A program made the translations under genes and the position numbers. A DNA stretch of 48,500 nucleotides, from assembly GCA_019913005.1 (NCBI GenBank), contig JAIOHL010000333.1, positions 164,885-213,384 of the forward strand. The letters run 5' to 3'. The stretch is from Anaerolineae bacterium. Its GTDB lineage: Bacteria > Chloroflexota > Anaerolineae > Aggregatilineales > J027. Shown here piece after piece: positions 7,053 through 15,998 of this stretch. The notes under the pieces were generated by a model that was not told where the DNA came from, did not search any database, and saw nothing but the letters and a program-made list of their open reading frames with translations. Within the stretch, counting starts at the first letter, position 1. Each line of letters starts with the position of its first letter.

Positions 7053-9680
7053 TTAGGTCAAACCGGGTAGTGGCGCGGAGGCCCGCATTTGCACAATGCT
7101 GAGGGCTTCATAGGCCGCCGTCCGCACGCGCTCATCCTTGTCCATTAAAGCCAGATAGAGGGGTTTAATCCCTGTCAAGCCGCCAACCTGCCCTAATGTA
7201 TAGGCAGCCCGTTTGCGGCGTGGGGGTTGGGCTTCTTGCAGGGCACGTACCACCAATTGACGTGCTTTATCGCCTTCGGGGACACCCTCACCCATTTCCG
7301 CCGCATAGGTCGCCAACCACGAAAGTTGCTCGATACGGGGGAAGGAACGCGGGCCAGTCCGTTCAGGAGCGCGAGCCATCGCAAAAGCCCGTTCTGCTGC
7401 TGAACGCACATACCATTGCCCATCTTCCAACATGGCACGATACAGGCCGACCAATGCCCATGTGGTGGGAATACGGGCCAAACCAAAGGCTGCCGCCCGT
7501 CGCACCATCATGTCGTCGTGGTCAATCGCGTCCTGCAAAACATCATGTCCATGACCGGGAATAGCCGCCAACGCCTCAGCCACCGCCTGACGCAGGGGTT
7601 CTTCGCCTTGCAATAGGCCTTCAACCATATACTCCAATGCCGTATCGGTGGCGATTGCCCCTAATGCCAGCCCTGCCGCCAGTTGGACATCGGTATCATC
7701 ATCCACCAGCATCGGGCGCAAATCTTTAAGGGCATCCGTATCGCCAAATGCCCCCATGCCGATACAGGCCAGTTTACGAATCACAGGGTCAGCGTTGCGA
7801 ATGGCCTGCCGCAAAATAAAGAGAATATTTTTATCACGGGAGGCAATCAACGCCGCCAATGCCCGTTCGCGGATGGTTGGATATTGGCTGACAGCCATTA
7901 GCGCCGCCCCCAATCGCTTCAATATTTCAGCCCGCCAACTCGCCGATGGCGCTGCATCGGGCAACCAGCGCACCACTGCAAACAGATTGGAGAACAACAA
8001 ATCAGGTGGGGTCGAGAGTTTTTGATAGACGGCGGTTGTCAAATCCAGTTCGGCAGCGGCGAATCCAACCGACTGCTGCCAATTGGGGAGGGCTGCTACT
8101 TCGGCCAAGCGCTGACGCATATCCCGAATAAGCCGTTCCCCACCGAGATAGGCCATCATCAGCGGATGTCGAAAGCCATAGGCGTCGCCCGCCCGTTTGA
8201 CCATCAACTCGCTATTGATGATGCCCTTCACGAATTGGTCAATATTGGTAATCGGCTTGTCTTGGGCGTCCATCAAATGCATACTGGCAATCGAAGTGAG
8301 TTGGGCCTCATTCAACTGCACTCCTTTATCCTGCATAACCATAGCAATTTCACGCAGGATTAATGGGGCTGGGGCGATATCGGCAGGAATAAAATTACGC
8401 ACATAACGCTCAAACCACCCGCGCCGACCCAGTTCTTGTTCCTCGCCCGCCAGTGCAGCATAGGTTTTGAGGGTGATTTCGAGAGCGGTGCGGTTGCGAT
8501 TATCGGCTAACAGGCGGGTGCGGGTCTTGTCATCAATCTGGATAACCCCGGCCTTTTTCTTGTTGCGGCTTTCGCGTGCGCCGACGAGTGAAGGCCAAAT
8601 TTGGATCCAACGTTGAATCGAATTTTCGACATCACGCGGCGACCATGGCTTGATGAAAGTGGGGGTAAAACCCAATTGCAACAGAGGATCATAACCCGTC
8701 ACCGGGCCGGTAATGATAATGCGGTTGTGCCCATAGGCCTCCATGAAATTCCGCAGCCACATATAGGCTTTGGGCAGGTCGGCTGGGAACAAATCGTCAA
8801 ATCCATCAATCAAAACTAGGCAGTTGCCCTGCCCCAATTGTTGATAAACCACTGGCGGCGCGGCTTGCCCTGTCACCAATGTCATATATTGCTGGAAGGC
8901 ATGGATAATCGGCTCGGCGGGGTCAACTTCGATGCCATATAAATTCAAATCGAGGTCAATGTCGCCGATATGAAAAAACACCGGGAAGAATTTTTTCGGG
9001 TCGGCTTTGGGGGGATTTAAAACATCCGTCCCCTCGGTCTCGGATTTTTTCAGGATACGCAGTTGTTCAATAGCACGTTTTTGGGCTTCTTGGAATTCTT
9101 TCAGACGACGTTCCCGCTCGGAATCGGACAGGCCCTTAAATTGAGTCTCAATCGCTTCATCAATGCGATCTTGGTCGGATTGAAATTCTACCGCGCCAAC
9201 TGCCATCAACCCCAAAGTGGCGAGGGCCGTGCTTTTGCCGCTACCGGGAATACCGAGAATTGCCACATACGGGTCGCCAACAACCAAATCCGCCAATGGG
9301 ATGGTTTCCAGATTAAAGGGGGCATAAAGTTCCGGGAAATCATGGGTACGGGGGACGACCCGTGTTGGCCCACCGACCAGCGCATCCTCATCTTCTTCCA
9401 TCAGCACCGCATGATTCGACTCCGCCAAAACCAGCGGTTCAATCAACACGTCGGAGAGATTCACCTGACTCCCCATGATGTGATACTGCTGCAAATAGAT
9501 GGTCAAGTCCGTGATATAACGGGCATCGGCAGTCCGCTTGAGGAATTCACGGCCTCGTTCGGCTTGCCCTTCGGCGCTGGCCTGAACTTTGGCAATATGG
9601 GCGCGATAACGCCACAGGCCAAGGGATATGCCAGAAGCTGAGAGAAAGCCGAGGCCATATGAAATTGGGTCAAAATCCAT
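7053..9680 (-). CDS. Membrane-anchored NACHT-like NTPase with C-terminal HEAT repeats
   Basis: An 875-residue protein. A single hydrophobic segment (about residues 8-24) anchors the N-terminus. A STAND/NACHT-type NTPase follows, with P-loop GIPGSGKST at 143-151, a charged coiled-coil insertion (about 170-215), and Walker B CLVLIDGFDDL near 287-297, whose Asp-rich form is typical of NACHT. Residues from about 590 to the end are alpha-helical HEAT (PBS-lyase type) repeats with recurring LGAIA and AFGLARI-like turns. No N-terminal effector domain such as a nuclease, TIR or protease is visible. A good RBS (GGGGGA, 7-base spacer) precedes the ATG. It is second in a minus-strand run between the zinc-ribbon gene and two small membrane proteins. 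NACHT proteins generally switch between resting and oligomeric states on ligand binding. The ligand and output are unknown here. Confidence 0.75.
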   Translation of the reverse strand: MDFDPISYGLGFLSASGISLGLWRYRAHIAKVQASAEGQAERGREFLKRTADARYITDLTIYLQQYHIMGSQVNLSDVLIEPLVLAESNHAVLMEEDEDALVGGPTRVVPRTHDFPELYAPFNLETIPLADLVVGDPYVAILGIPGSGKSTALATLGLMAVGAVEFQSDQDRIDEAIETQFKGLSDSERERRLKEFQEAQKRAIEQLRILKKSETEGTDVLNPPKADPKKFFPVFFHIGDIDLDLNLYGIEVDPAEPIIHAFQQYMTLVTGQAAPPVVYQQLGQGNCLVLIDGFDDLFPADLPKAYMWLRNFMEAYGHNRIIITGPVTGYDPLLQLGFTPTFIKPWSPRDVENSIQRWIQIWPSLVGARESRNKKKAGVIQIDDKTRTRLLADNRNRTALEITLKTYAALAGEEQELGRRGWFERYVRNFIPADIAPAPLILREIAMVMQDKGVQLNEAQLTSIASMHLMDAQDKPITNIDQFVKGIINSELMVKRAGDAYGFRHPLMMAYLGGERLIRDMRQRLAEVAALPNWQQSVGFAAAELDLTTAVYQKLSTPPDLLFSNLFAVVRWLPDAAPSASWRAEILKRLGAALMAVSQYPTIRERALAALIASRDKNILFILRQAIRNADPVIRKLACIGMGAFGDTDALKDLRPMLVDDDTDVQLAAGLALGAIATDTALEYMVEGLLQGEEPLRQAVAEALAAIPGHGHDVLQDAIDHDDMMVRRAAAFGLARIPTTWALVGLYRAMLEDGQWYVRSAAERAFAMARAPERTGPRSFPRIEQLSWLATYAAEMGEGVPEGDKARQLVVRALQEAQPPRRKRAAYTLGQVGGLTGIKPLYLALMDKDERVRTAAYEALSIVQMRASAPLPGLT

Positions 9681-9702
9681 AGGAGCATCCCCCTTTAAAA
9701 TT

Positions 9703-10428
9703 CTAACGGCTGACTAAAATACGTCCACATCCCTCACAATAGATCAAACCTTCATTGGCATGGACATGTTGGGCGTGTGACCATGTCTGTTCAATACCAC
9801 AGGCACTACACTGACTATTTTGCATCAAAGCGACGGCTTGCCCATGTTTCTTCTTGCGGAGGACCTGATATTGTTTGTATATCGTTTCGGGAACTTCTTC
9901 GAGGGCGGCTTTGCGTTTGCGGAGGTTGGTTTTGATCTGGGTATCCAATTGATTGCGTTCAATAATAAGCTCCGCATGGTTTTTATCCCGCTGCGAGATC
10001 GCCACTGTTAAGGTCTCTTGATGGCCGCGATGTTCGGCCCGCAATTTCTCCAAATCTGCCGTCAATTCTTGGATATGGGCCTCTACATCGGACTGCCGAT
10101 TCTGGAGGGAGGTGATTTCATCTTGGCGTTCTTGCAGTTCTTTGGGATTACGAATGGAGCCGCCGTAGAGCAATTCATTCACCTCAGCAATTTTTAATTG
10201 TAACCGTTTTAAATCTTCCTCAAGATTTTTTATAGTGGTTTGACACTCTTGCACGGCTGTCTCACTGTTTTCGTGAGCCGACTGTGCAGATTTTAGGTCT
10301 TCATCGCCCGTCAGCGCGGCTTCAATCTCAGCAATCCGGGTACGGGCATGGTCTACTGCAAGTTCATAAGTTTGCAGGGTATACAAGGCGTTGGGTATGT
10401 TAGGCATCTTGATGTCCAGAGTTCGCAT
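9703..10428 (-). CDS. Coiled-coil hairpin protein with C4 zinc ribbon (zf-RING_7 / CT398-like)
   Basis: A 241-residue soluble protein. Residues of about 15-200 form a long antiparallel coiled coil with the family's signature tip NELLYGGSIRNPKELQ near the middle. The last 40 residues hold a four-cysteine zinc ribbon, CSAC and CEGC. This is the architecture of the zf-RING_7/CT398 group, common in bacteria and still poorly understood. It starts the minus-strand run ending in the solute-binding gene. The coordinates use the ATG at 10428. The ATG at 10407 is a real alternative: family members usually begin just before the LYxLQ motif, and it would give a leader of about 29 bases from the promoter at 10443-10472. 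Confidence 0.8.
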   Translation of the reverse strand: MRTLDIKMPNIPNALYTLQTYELAVDHARTRIAEIEAALTGDEDLKSAQSAHENSETAVQECQTTIKNLEEDLKRLQLKIAEVNELLYGGSIRNPKELQERQDEITSLQNRQSDVEAHIQELTADLEKLRAEHRGHQETLTVAISQRDKNHAELIIERNQLDTQIKTNLRKRKAALEEVPETIYKQYQVLRKKKHGQAVALMQNSQCSACGIEQTWSHAQHVHANEGLIYCEGCGRILVSR

Positions 10429-10442
10429 TTTGAATAGGCTTG

Positions 10443-10472
10443 ATTATACTACAGGGTGAATTCTGCGACCAA
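10443..10472 (-). promoter_or_regulatory. Sigma-70-type promoter for the zinc-ribbon/NACHT run
   Basis: On the minus strand there is a perfect -10 TATAAT (plus positions 10443-10448) and a -35 TTGGTC (10467-10472) separated by 18 bases. On the plus strand the same bases include TATACT at 10445-10450, which may serve the divergent gene at 10508, but no good -35 accompanies it. Confidence 0.55.
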
Positions 10473-10507
10473 AAGCGCACGGCACAGAAGAAAAGGGTTA
10501 AAAACAA

Positions 10508-12178
10508 ATGCAGCCGTTCAGGAAAGATGACATTTCGCGCCACGAATGGCGATGGGTAGCAATCTTTGCGGGTGTTCTCGTGACGTTGGCGCTGCTGCCC
10601 TATGCTTGGGCTTCGATTGCTTCAGACAATAAATGGCAATTTCTAGGTGTCCTCTCCAATCCGCAAGATGGGGCAACCTATTTTTCCAAAATCCGTCAGG
10701 GGCTAGACGGCTATTGGCTGTTTGAACTTATGCACACCCCCGAAGTCCATGACCGGGCCGGATTATTTACCTTTTATTTATTGCTAGGCCAAATTGCTCG
10801 TATTGTCGGGCTTTCTATTGTGGTGGTCTTTCATTTAGCACGGGTCGCCACCTCCATTTTTATGTTCAGCGCCCTCTACCAATTGGGGGCGGTTATTTGG
10901 AAACGTTTGCGCCCACGCCGCCTGTTTTTTATTTTCCTCGCCTTAGCCTCTGGATTAGGGTGGGTTGTATTGCTTTTCGACGACAAAGCCCTTGCACCAG
11001 ATTTGAATGTGCCGGAAGCCTTTCCTTTCTATGCGGCATTGGTCAACCCACACTTCCCGCTTTCGATTGGCCTATTGGCATTATTGGCCGGGATTTTTCT
11101 GCAAGTATTTCGCCCCGGTTATAACGAAGCCCCCAGTGTCGAAAATGGGGGACTAGCCGCGATTCTCTATTCTATTATTCTTGCGATCGTTCAGCCACCT
11201 GCACTGGTCAGTTTTGGCGGGGCATTGGTGCTGCTTATCCTCATTACAGCCTACAAACGGCGCGACATTCCCTGGCACGAGGTACGTTGGAGTTCAATGG
11301 TCTTGCTGCCGACCTTTCCATTTGCGCTCTACTACCTACTCGTGTTTGATTTCAACGAGACGATGGGTAAGTTTAATGAACAGAACATCACCCGTTCGCC
11401 GAATGTGTTTTTGACGCTGATGGCGTTTGGTCTGTTATTGCTGGTGGCAACCCCGGCAATTGTACGCGCCGTCCGCCTATTCGAGCGCGATGGCGACCAG
11501 TTGATGCTGTTGTGGCTAACCGTCAATATCATCTTGGTCTATATGCCCTTCAATTTGCAGCGCCGTCTATTTATTGGCCTCATCATTCCATTGGTGTATT
11601 TTTGCATCCGCGCCATCGAAGATTATTGGATGACCCATATCCCTGTTAAACGCCAGCGATTGGCCCTTATTCTACTGTTTGTGTTCCTCATGCCCAGTAA
11701 TTTTATAGTCTTATTTATTCCGCTGTTTGGGGCTGTCTCTAATCGAGAGGCCGGTGCAGACGCGGGTATTCTCATTGAGAAAAATTATATGGATGTCTTT
11801 GATTGGCTTGAAATCAATGCCAGAGAAGATGAGGTCGTCCTCAGCAGCCCGGATATTGGCAGGTGGATTCCGGCCCAAGCCAGTGTGCGGGTGGTTTATG
11901 GTCATCCTTATGAGACCGTGCCCGCCAAATTGCGCGAACGCCAAGTCAAAGACTTTTTTGAGGGTAAAGATTGTGAAACCCTATTTTCGGATGCGGTGGA
12001 TTTCAACATCCATTATGTTGTGTGGGGGCCACGCGAAGAAGAAATGGGCCTGCTCGACAAGAAAGCTGAAACCATTCGACCCGGCGTGGAAGAATGCCGC
12101 CAAGAGGTTGAAGATCGGGCCACGTTGACCGAGCAGTTTGGGGATGTGACCCTGTACGTCTTACGTGAACCACGTTAG
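10508..12178 (+). CDS. Polytopic GT-C-like membrane protein (paralogue of 14355-15998)
   Basis: A 556-residue protein with about ten to twelve membrane segments, followed by a soluble C-terminal domain from about residue 415. The N-terminal ISRHEWRWV motif and the first extracytoplasmic loop (ending DGATYFSKIRQG, with an Asp that could serve catalysis) match the gene at 14355 closely. The C-terminal domain, with GHPYETV and FEGKDCETL, is also shared. The layout is that of GT-C glycosyltransferases, which use polyprenyl-phosphate sugars outside the membrane. The exact reaction cannot be read. It opens a plus-strand block of envelope-polysaccharide genes. An AAGGG lies ten bases before the ATG. 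Confidence 0.65.
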   Translation: MQPFRKDDISRHEWRWVAIFAGVLVTLALLPYAWASIASDNKWQFLGVLSNPQDGATYFSKIRQGLDGYWLFELMHTPEVHDRAGLFTFYLLLGQIARIVGLSIVVVFHLARVATSIFMFSALYQLGAVIWKRLRPRRLFFIFLALASGLGWVVLLFDDKALAPDLNVPEAFPFYAALVNPHFPLSIGLLALLAGIFLQVFRPGYNEAPSVENGGLAAILYSIILAIVQPPALVSFGGALVLLILITAYKRRDIPWHEVRWSSMVLLPTFPFALYYLLVFDFNETMGKFNEQNITRSPNVFLTLMAFGLLLLVATPAIVRAVRLFERDGDQLMLLWLTVNIILVYMPFNLQRRLFIGLIIPLVYFCIRAIEDYWMTHIPVKRQRLALILLFVFLMPSNFIVLFIPLFGAVSNREAGADAGILIEKNYMDVFDWLEINAREDEVVLSSPDIGRWIPAQASVRVVYGHPYETVPAKLRERQVKDFFEGKDCETLFSDAVDFNIHYVVWGPREEEMGLLDKKAETIRPGVEECRQEVEDRATLTEQFGDVTLYVLREPR

Positions 12179-12196
12179 GAAGCCCAGTAGCAGGCT

Positions 12197-14362
12197 ATGC
12201 CAAAGGTACTTCCACTAATAATCGGGGGGTTAGCGCTGCTGACTGCTGCTTTTATGATAACAAGGGGTGTCAGCCCCAATGCAATGCCTTTTATCCCCGA
12301 CGCCAAATTTTCCGATGCCGTAACCAGTCATTGGCCCAATGCCCTCTTTTTACAACGATCCGTTCGGGAAGATGGCACCCTTCCGCTGTGGCGCAATCAG
12401 ATCATGAGTGGTCAGCCGTTTGCTGCGAACCCGCTGAATAAAGTGTGGTATCTGCCGCAGTGGTTGGTCATCATCCTGCCCGTGACCCTCAGCCTCAATT
12501 TGCTCATTTGGCTCACCTTAATCATGGCGGGTACGGGCGCGTGGCTATGGGCCAGACAAACGGGCCTCGAAAAAATCCCGGCGGCAGGGGTGGCTTTGGC
12601 TTATGTCCTTGCCCCGCGATTATCGGCAGCAATTGGCGCGGGTCACCTAGATGTATTGTATGCAGTAAGTTGGCAGGCATGGCTCTATTGGGCTGTGTGG
12701 CGTTTGATTCATCAACCCGAACACCGCCGCCGCAACAGCCTTCTACTGGCTATCTTCGCGGCCCTAATTTTTCTCAGCGATGTCCGGTTGGCAATCTATA
12801 TCTATCTATTTGCGCTGGCCTATGCGATCTATTTAATCACCCACTTGCCCGAAAAAAATTGGCGACCTATGTTTGGGTGGTCGGTTGTCGCGGGGGGGCT
12901 GGTGATTTTGCTCACCACCGTCCAATGGCTACCCCTCTTTGATATAACTCCCGACCTATCCCGCAATCGTATTGGCGAGGATGAAGCAGGGATTTCAAGT
13001 ATCGAGGTAGGCGAATTTCTGAGCCTCATGATTGCCAACCATGAAGCCGACCCTGAAAAGATGTTGTATGTCGGCGTGGGGGTCTTTGTACTAGCCTTCA
13101 TCGCGTTGATAATGCGTCCCCGTCCGATGGCTTTTTGGGTGCTCGTTATCATCATTGCAGCGTGGTGGGGCATGGGCCAAAACAGCCTACTATGGACATC
13201 GGCGGTACGACTTTTCCCGTCGCTCCTTTGGTTTCGAGTTCCGGCGCGGGCATGGCTGATTGTGGCGCTCATTTTGCCCTATATAGCGGGGTGGGGGTTG
13301 CAATGGTTAGGCGAAATTTCACCGGATGTGTTGAAAAAACGGGCCATTCGACTAGCCGCCGTTGGCGCACTAGGGTTTAGTACGGTGTGTTGGATAAGTA
13401 GCCTATTTGCCCTTGCCGAAGCTCTCCCCACTGAAGCTCTAATCGGTTTGATGGCCCTGCCCCTGAGTGTGGGGTTAATTCTATTAGGGGCATGGCGCTT
13501 AATTCCAATGCGTTTCTTTCAAACCGCCTTCTTGTTACTCATGCTGATGGATATTTTGTGGGTAGGGCGCTCGATGGTCGAATGGCGCAATCGGCGCGAA
13601 TGGCTGGACGAATATCGTCCGCTTGCCGAGATGCTCAAAGCAGATGGTGTCGAACGGGTCTATTCACCCAGTTACAGCCTGCCCCAACAGGCAGCGGCCT
13701 ATTGGCGTATCCCGCAATTTGATGGCATTGACCCCTTCCAATTGGAAAGTTATGTCGAAGAAGTCGAACGCATTACGGGTGTCAAAGCCAAAGGCTACAG
13801 TGTCACCATTCCGGCTTTTGATTTGCCCGACGATGCCGATGAGGACGACCTTGCTACCATCAATCAAAACGCGGTGATAGATGTGCAGGGACTAGCCAAT
13901 TGGCGTGTTACCCATGTCGTCTCGGCCTTTGAGATTCAGGCGGATGGCTTGGAACGGATAGGTAAGGTCGGGGATGTGTATGTATACCGGAATACTCTAG
14001 TGCAGCACGGAATTGACACGATTTGGGAAAACCCAAATCATGTTTATATCGCGGTTAGTTTTGGGGCAGTTGAACCTATCAATGTTACGGCAAACGCATT
14101 GGGTTGGGAAAACTCTATTGACCACCAACGGTTAAATAATGTGGGATTACCCGGAAATCTACGAACTGTTCCTTATGAACGAGATTGGAGGGAACATCCT
14201 GCTGTCTACCAGTTTAGATATTGGCCCAAATCTCAGGTTAATGGCTTTCTAGTCACCTCACTGGGCTTTTTTGTTATGGGGCTTACCGTCTTTTATCCGA
14301 GATTGCTCGCTACTCTAAAACTGGCAATGAGCAGCTATAGGAAAACAATCACGGATGTCTAA
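12197..14362 (+). CDS. Large polytopic YfhO/GT-C-like membrane protein
   Basis: A 721-residue protein with about twelve membrane segments spread to about residue 430, a soluble extracytoplasmic-type domain (about 440-675) and one last membrane segment near the C-terminus. The first loop (LPLWRNQIMSGQPFAANPLN) has the form seen in YfhO-type proteins, where wording close to PFWNP...G.P..AN is usual. It starts 18 bases after the preceding stop and overlaps the next gene by eight bases. YfhO-type proteins are implicated in glycosylating lipoteichoic acid or other envelope polymers. Applying that here is inference. Confidence 0.6.
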   Translation: MPKVLPLIIGGLALLTAAFMITRGVSPNAMPFIPDAKFSDAVTSHWPNALFLQRSVREDGTLPLWRNQIMSGQPFAANPLNKVWYLPQWLVIILPVTLSLNLLIWLTLIMAGTGAWLWARQTGLEKIPAAGVALAYVLAPRLSAAIGAGHLDVLYAVSWQAWLYWAVWRLIHQPEHRRRNSLLLAIFAALIFLSDVRLAIYIYLFALAYAIYLITHLPEKNWRPMFGWSVVAGGLVILLTTVQWLPLFDITPDLSRNRIGEDEAGISSIEVGEFLSLMIANHEADPEKMLYVGVGVFVLAFIALIMRPRPMAFWVLVIIIAAWWGMGQNSLLWTSAVRLFPSLLWFRVPARAWLIVALILPYIAGWGLQWLGEISPDVLKKRAIRLAAVGALGFSTVCWISSLFALAEALPTEALIGLMALPLSVGLILLGAWRLIPMRFFQTAFLLLMLMDILWVGRSMVEWRNRREWLDEYRPLAEMLKADGVERVYSPSYSLPQQAAAYWRIPQFDGIDPFQLESYVEEVERITGVKAKGYSVTIPAFDLPDDADEDDLATINQNAVIDVQGLANWRVTHVVSAFEIQADGLERIGKVGDVYVYRNTLVQHGIDTIWENPNHVYIAVSFGAVEPINVTANALGWENSIDHQRLNNVGLPGNLRTVPYERDWREHPAVYQFRYWPKSQVNGFLVTSLGFFVMGLTVFYPRLLATLKLAMSSYRKTITDV

Positions 14363-15998
14363 TTTAGTGAATACCCGATCTCACATTTCTCGACAAGAAT
14401 GGCGGCGCGTCAGTCTCTATGCCATCATCTTGATTGCGCTGACGGTCCTGCCGTATCTCATTGCGTGGCAGGGACAAGGCGACGATTGGCGATTTAGCGG
14501 ATCACTGTTCGGTGTCGAAGATGGCAATGCCTATTTGGGCAAAATGCGCTTGGGGGTGAGGGGCATCTGGGATTTTTACCTATTCTACTCCCCTGAGAAA
14601 CATGACAACGTAAGCCTGCTTTATTACCCGTATATCATCCCCGGTCAGGTCGTCGGCTTATTTATGGCAGAGGATGATCCGGCGCTGGTGGGAGCATTGA
14701 TTGTGGTGTTTCATGTTCTACGTATCATCTTCAATTTTGCGCTGATTTTGATGACCTACCGCTTTATCGCCCTATTTTTGCGTGCCCCCTCTACCCGTTT
14801 TCTCGCCCTAATTTTTGCGACCCTCGGCGGCGGGTTGGGGTGGTTGGTTGTGTTGACAGGCAGCCTGCCCCCTGAATTTTACATCCCGGAAGGTTTTTCA
14901 TGGTTGGTGTTGCTGGGTCTGCCCCATATCGTGCTGGCTCGTACCGCCCTGCTCGCTGGATTCATCGCCCTATTTAAGTCGTTGGCACTGGAAAAATGGC
15001 AGAACTGGTCAAAATGGGCACTCCTAGCCGGAGTATGTTGGCTCGTGGTGGGCCTATCTGTCACCTTTTATTTTGTGCTAATTGACGCCCTGCTAGGCGC
15101 ATGGGGGTTAGTGGTTTGGGCACGCACTAAGCGTTTCCCTATTCAACTTGCCCTGCGCTGTGCTGTCGCGGTAGCTGTGACGCTGCCATTCTTGGCCTAT
15201 TTCCTGATTTCATTTAATGACAATCCGGCCTTTGCCCAGTGGTCAAAACAAAATCTGCTGGAATCCCCTAATCCGTTGCAATACCTGTTCGCCTATTTGA
15301 TTTTGGGGTTGCTGGCGTGGATTGGTGGAAAGTGGGCATGGAAACACAGCCACGCTAATGAACTACGCCCCCTTTTATTGATTGGCTGGGTACTCATCGT
15401 ACCCATTCTGGTTTATCTACCGATTAACGTGCAGCGGCGTTTGGCAGAAGGGGTGCTCATCCCACTCGCAATTTTGGCAGCGGCAGGCTTGAAATTATGG
15501 GCCGGGGCGCACCCTGTAAAATGGCGGCGGTCAAAGTTAGCCGTCATTATCCTGACCTCCCTTAGCAGCCTGCTCTTTTTCATCGGCACATTTTTCAGCG
15601 CCCTCAATCATGACACACCTGTATTTGAACCAGTCGCACTGCTAGAGGCTTTCCGCTGGTTGGATGAACAAACACCCAATGAAACGGTTGTGTTGGGGGC
15701 CATGGAAACAGGCAATGCCCTGCCCGTATATACCAATTTGCGTCCTTTTTTGGGGCATGGCCCCGAAACCATCTATTCTGATCGCCGCAAACGCGAAGTA
15801 GAGCGTTTTTTCCGTGACGAAATGACCACCGAGCAGCGCCAATCCCTTTATCGTTCGGTGGGAATTCGTTATATTCTCTATGGCCCAACCGAACGCGCAT
15901 TGGCCGCAACTGAGCGTGATACACCGCCGCTGTGGACTGCTGATACACGGCTGATTTATGATGAGGCGGGTTATCAAATTTATGAGGTCTTGCCTTGA
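14355..15998 (+). CDS. Polytopic GT-C-like membrane protein (paralogue of 10508-12178)
   Basis: A 547-residue protein with about eleven membrane segments and a C-terminal soluble domain. It shares the ISRQEWRRV start, the loop VEDGNAYLGKMRLGVRG, a central VYLPINVQRRLAEG loop (compare VYMPFNLQRRLFIG in the gene at 10508) and the GHGPETIYSDRRKREV motif with its paralogue. It overlaps the previous gene by eight bases and the next by four (TTGA), so the block is translationally coupled. The likely role is polyprenyl-linked sugar transfer in making a surface polysaccharide or glycoprotein. Confidence 0.65.
   Translation: MSNLVNTRSHISRQEWRRVSLYAIILIALTVLPYLIAWQGQGDDWRFSGSLFGVEDGNAYLGKMRLGVRGIWDFYLFYSPEKHDNVSLLYYPYIIPGQVVGLFMAEDDPALVGALIVVFHVLRIIFNFALILMTYRFIALFLRAPSTRFLALIFATLGGGLGWLVVLTGSLPPEFYIPEGFSWLVLLGLPHIVLARTALLAGFIALFKSLALEKWQNWSKWALLAGVCWLVVGLSVTFYFVLIDALLGAWGLVVWARTKRFPIQLALRCAVAVAVTLPFLAYFLISFNDNPAFAQWSKQNLLESPNPLQYLFAYLILGLLAWIGGKWAWKHSHANELRPLLLIGWVLIVPILVYLPINVQRRLAEGVLIPLAILAAAGLKLWAGAHPVKWRRSKLAVIILTSLSSLLFFIGTFFSALNHDTPVFEPVALLEAFRWLDEQTPNETVVLGAMETGNALPVYTNLRPFLGHGPETIYSDRRKREVERFFRDEMTTEQRQSLYRSVGIRYILYGPTERALAATERDTPPLWTADTRLIYDEAGYQIYEVLP

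Noticed and set aside
7053-9680. NACHT protein as a standard anti-phage defence gene
   Set aside because: No effector domain, no toxin-like neighbours and no mobile-element signs are visible; the neighbours look like envelope functions.
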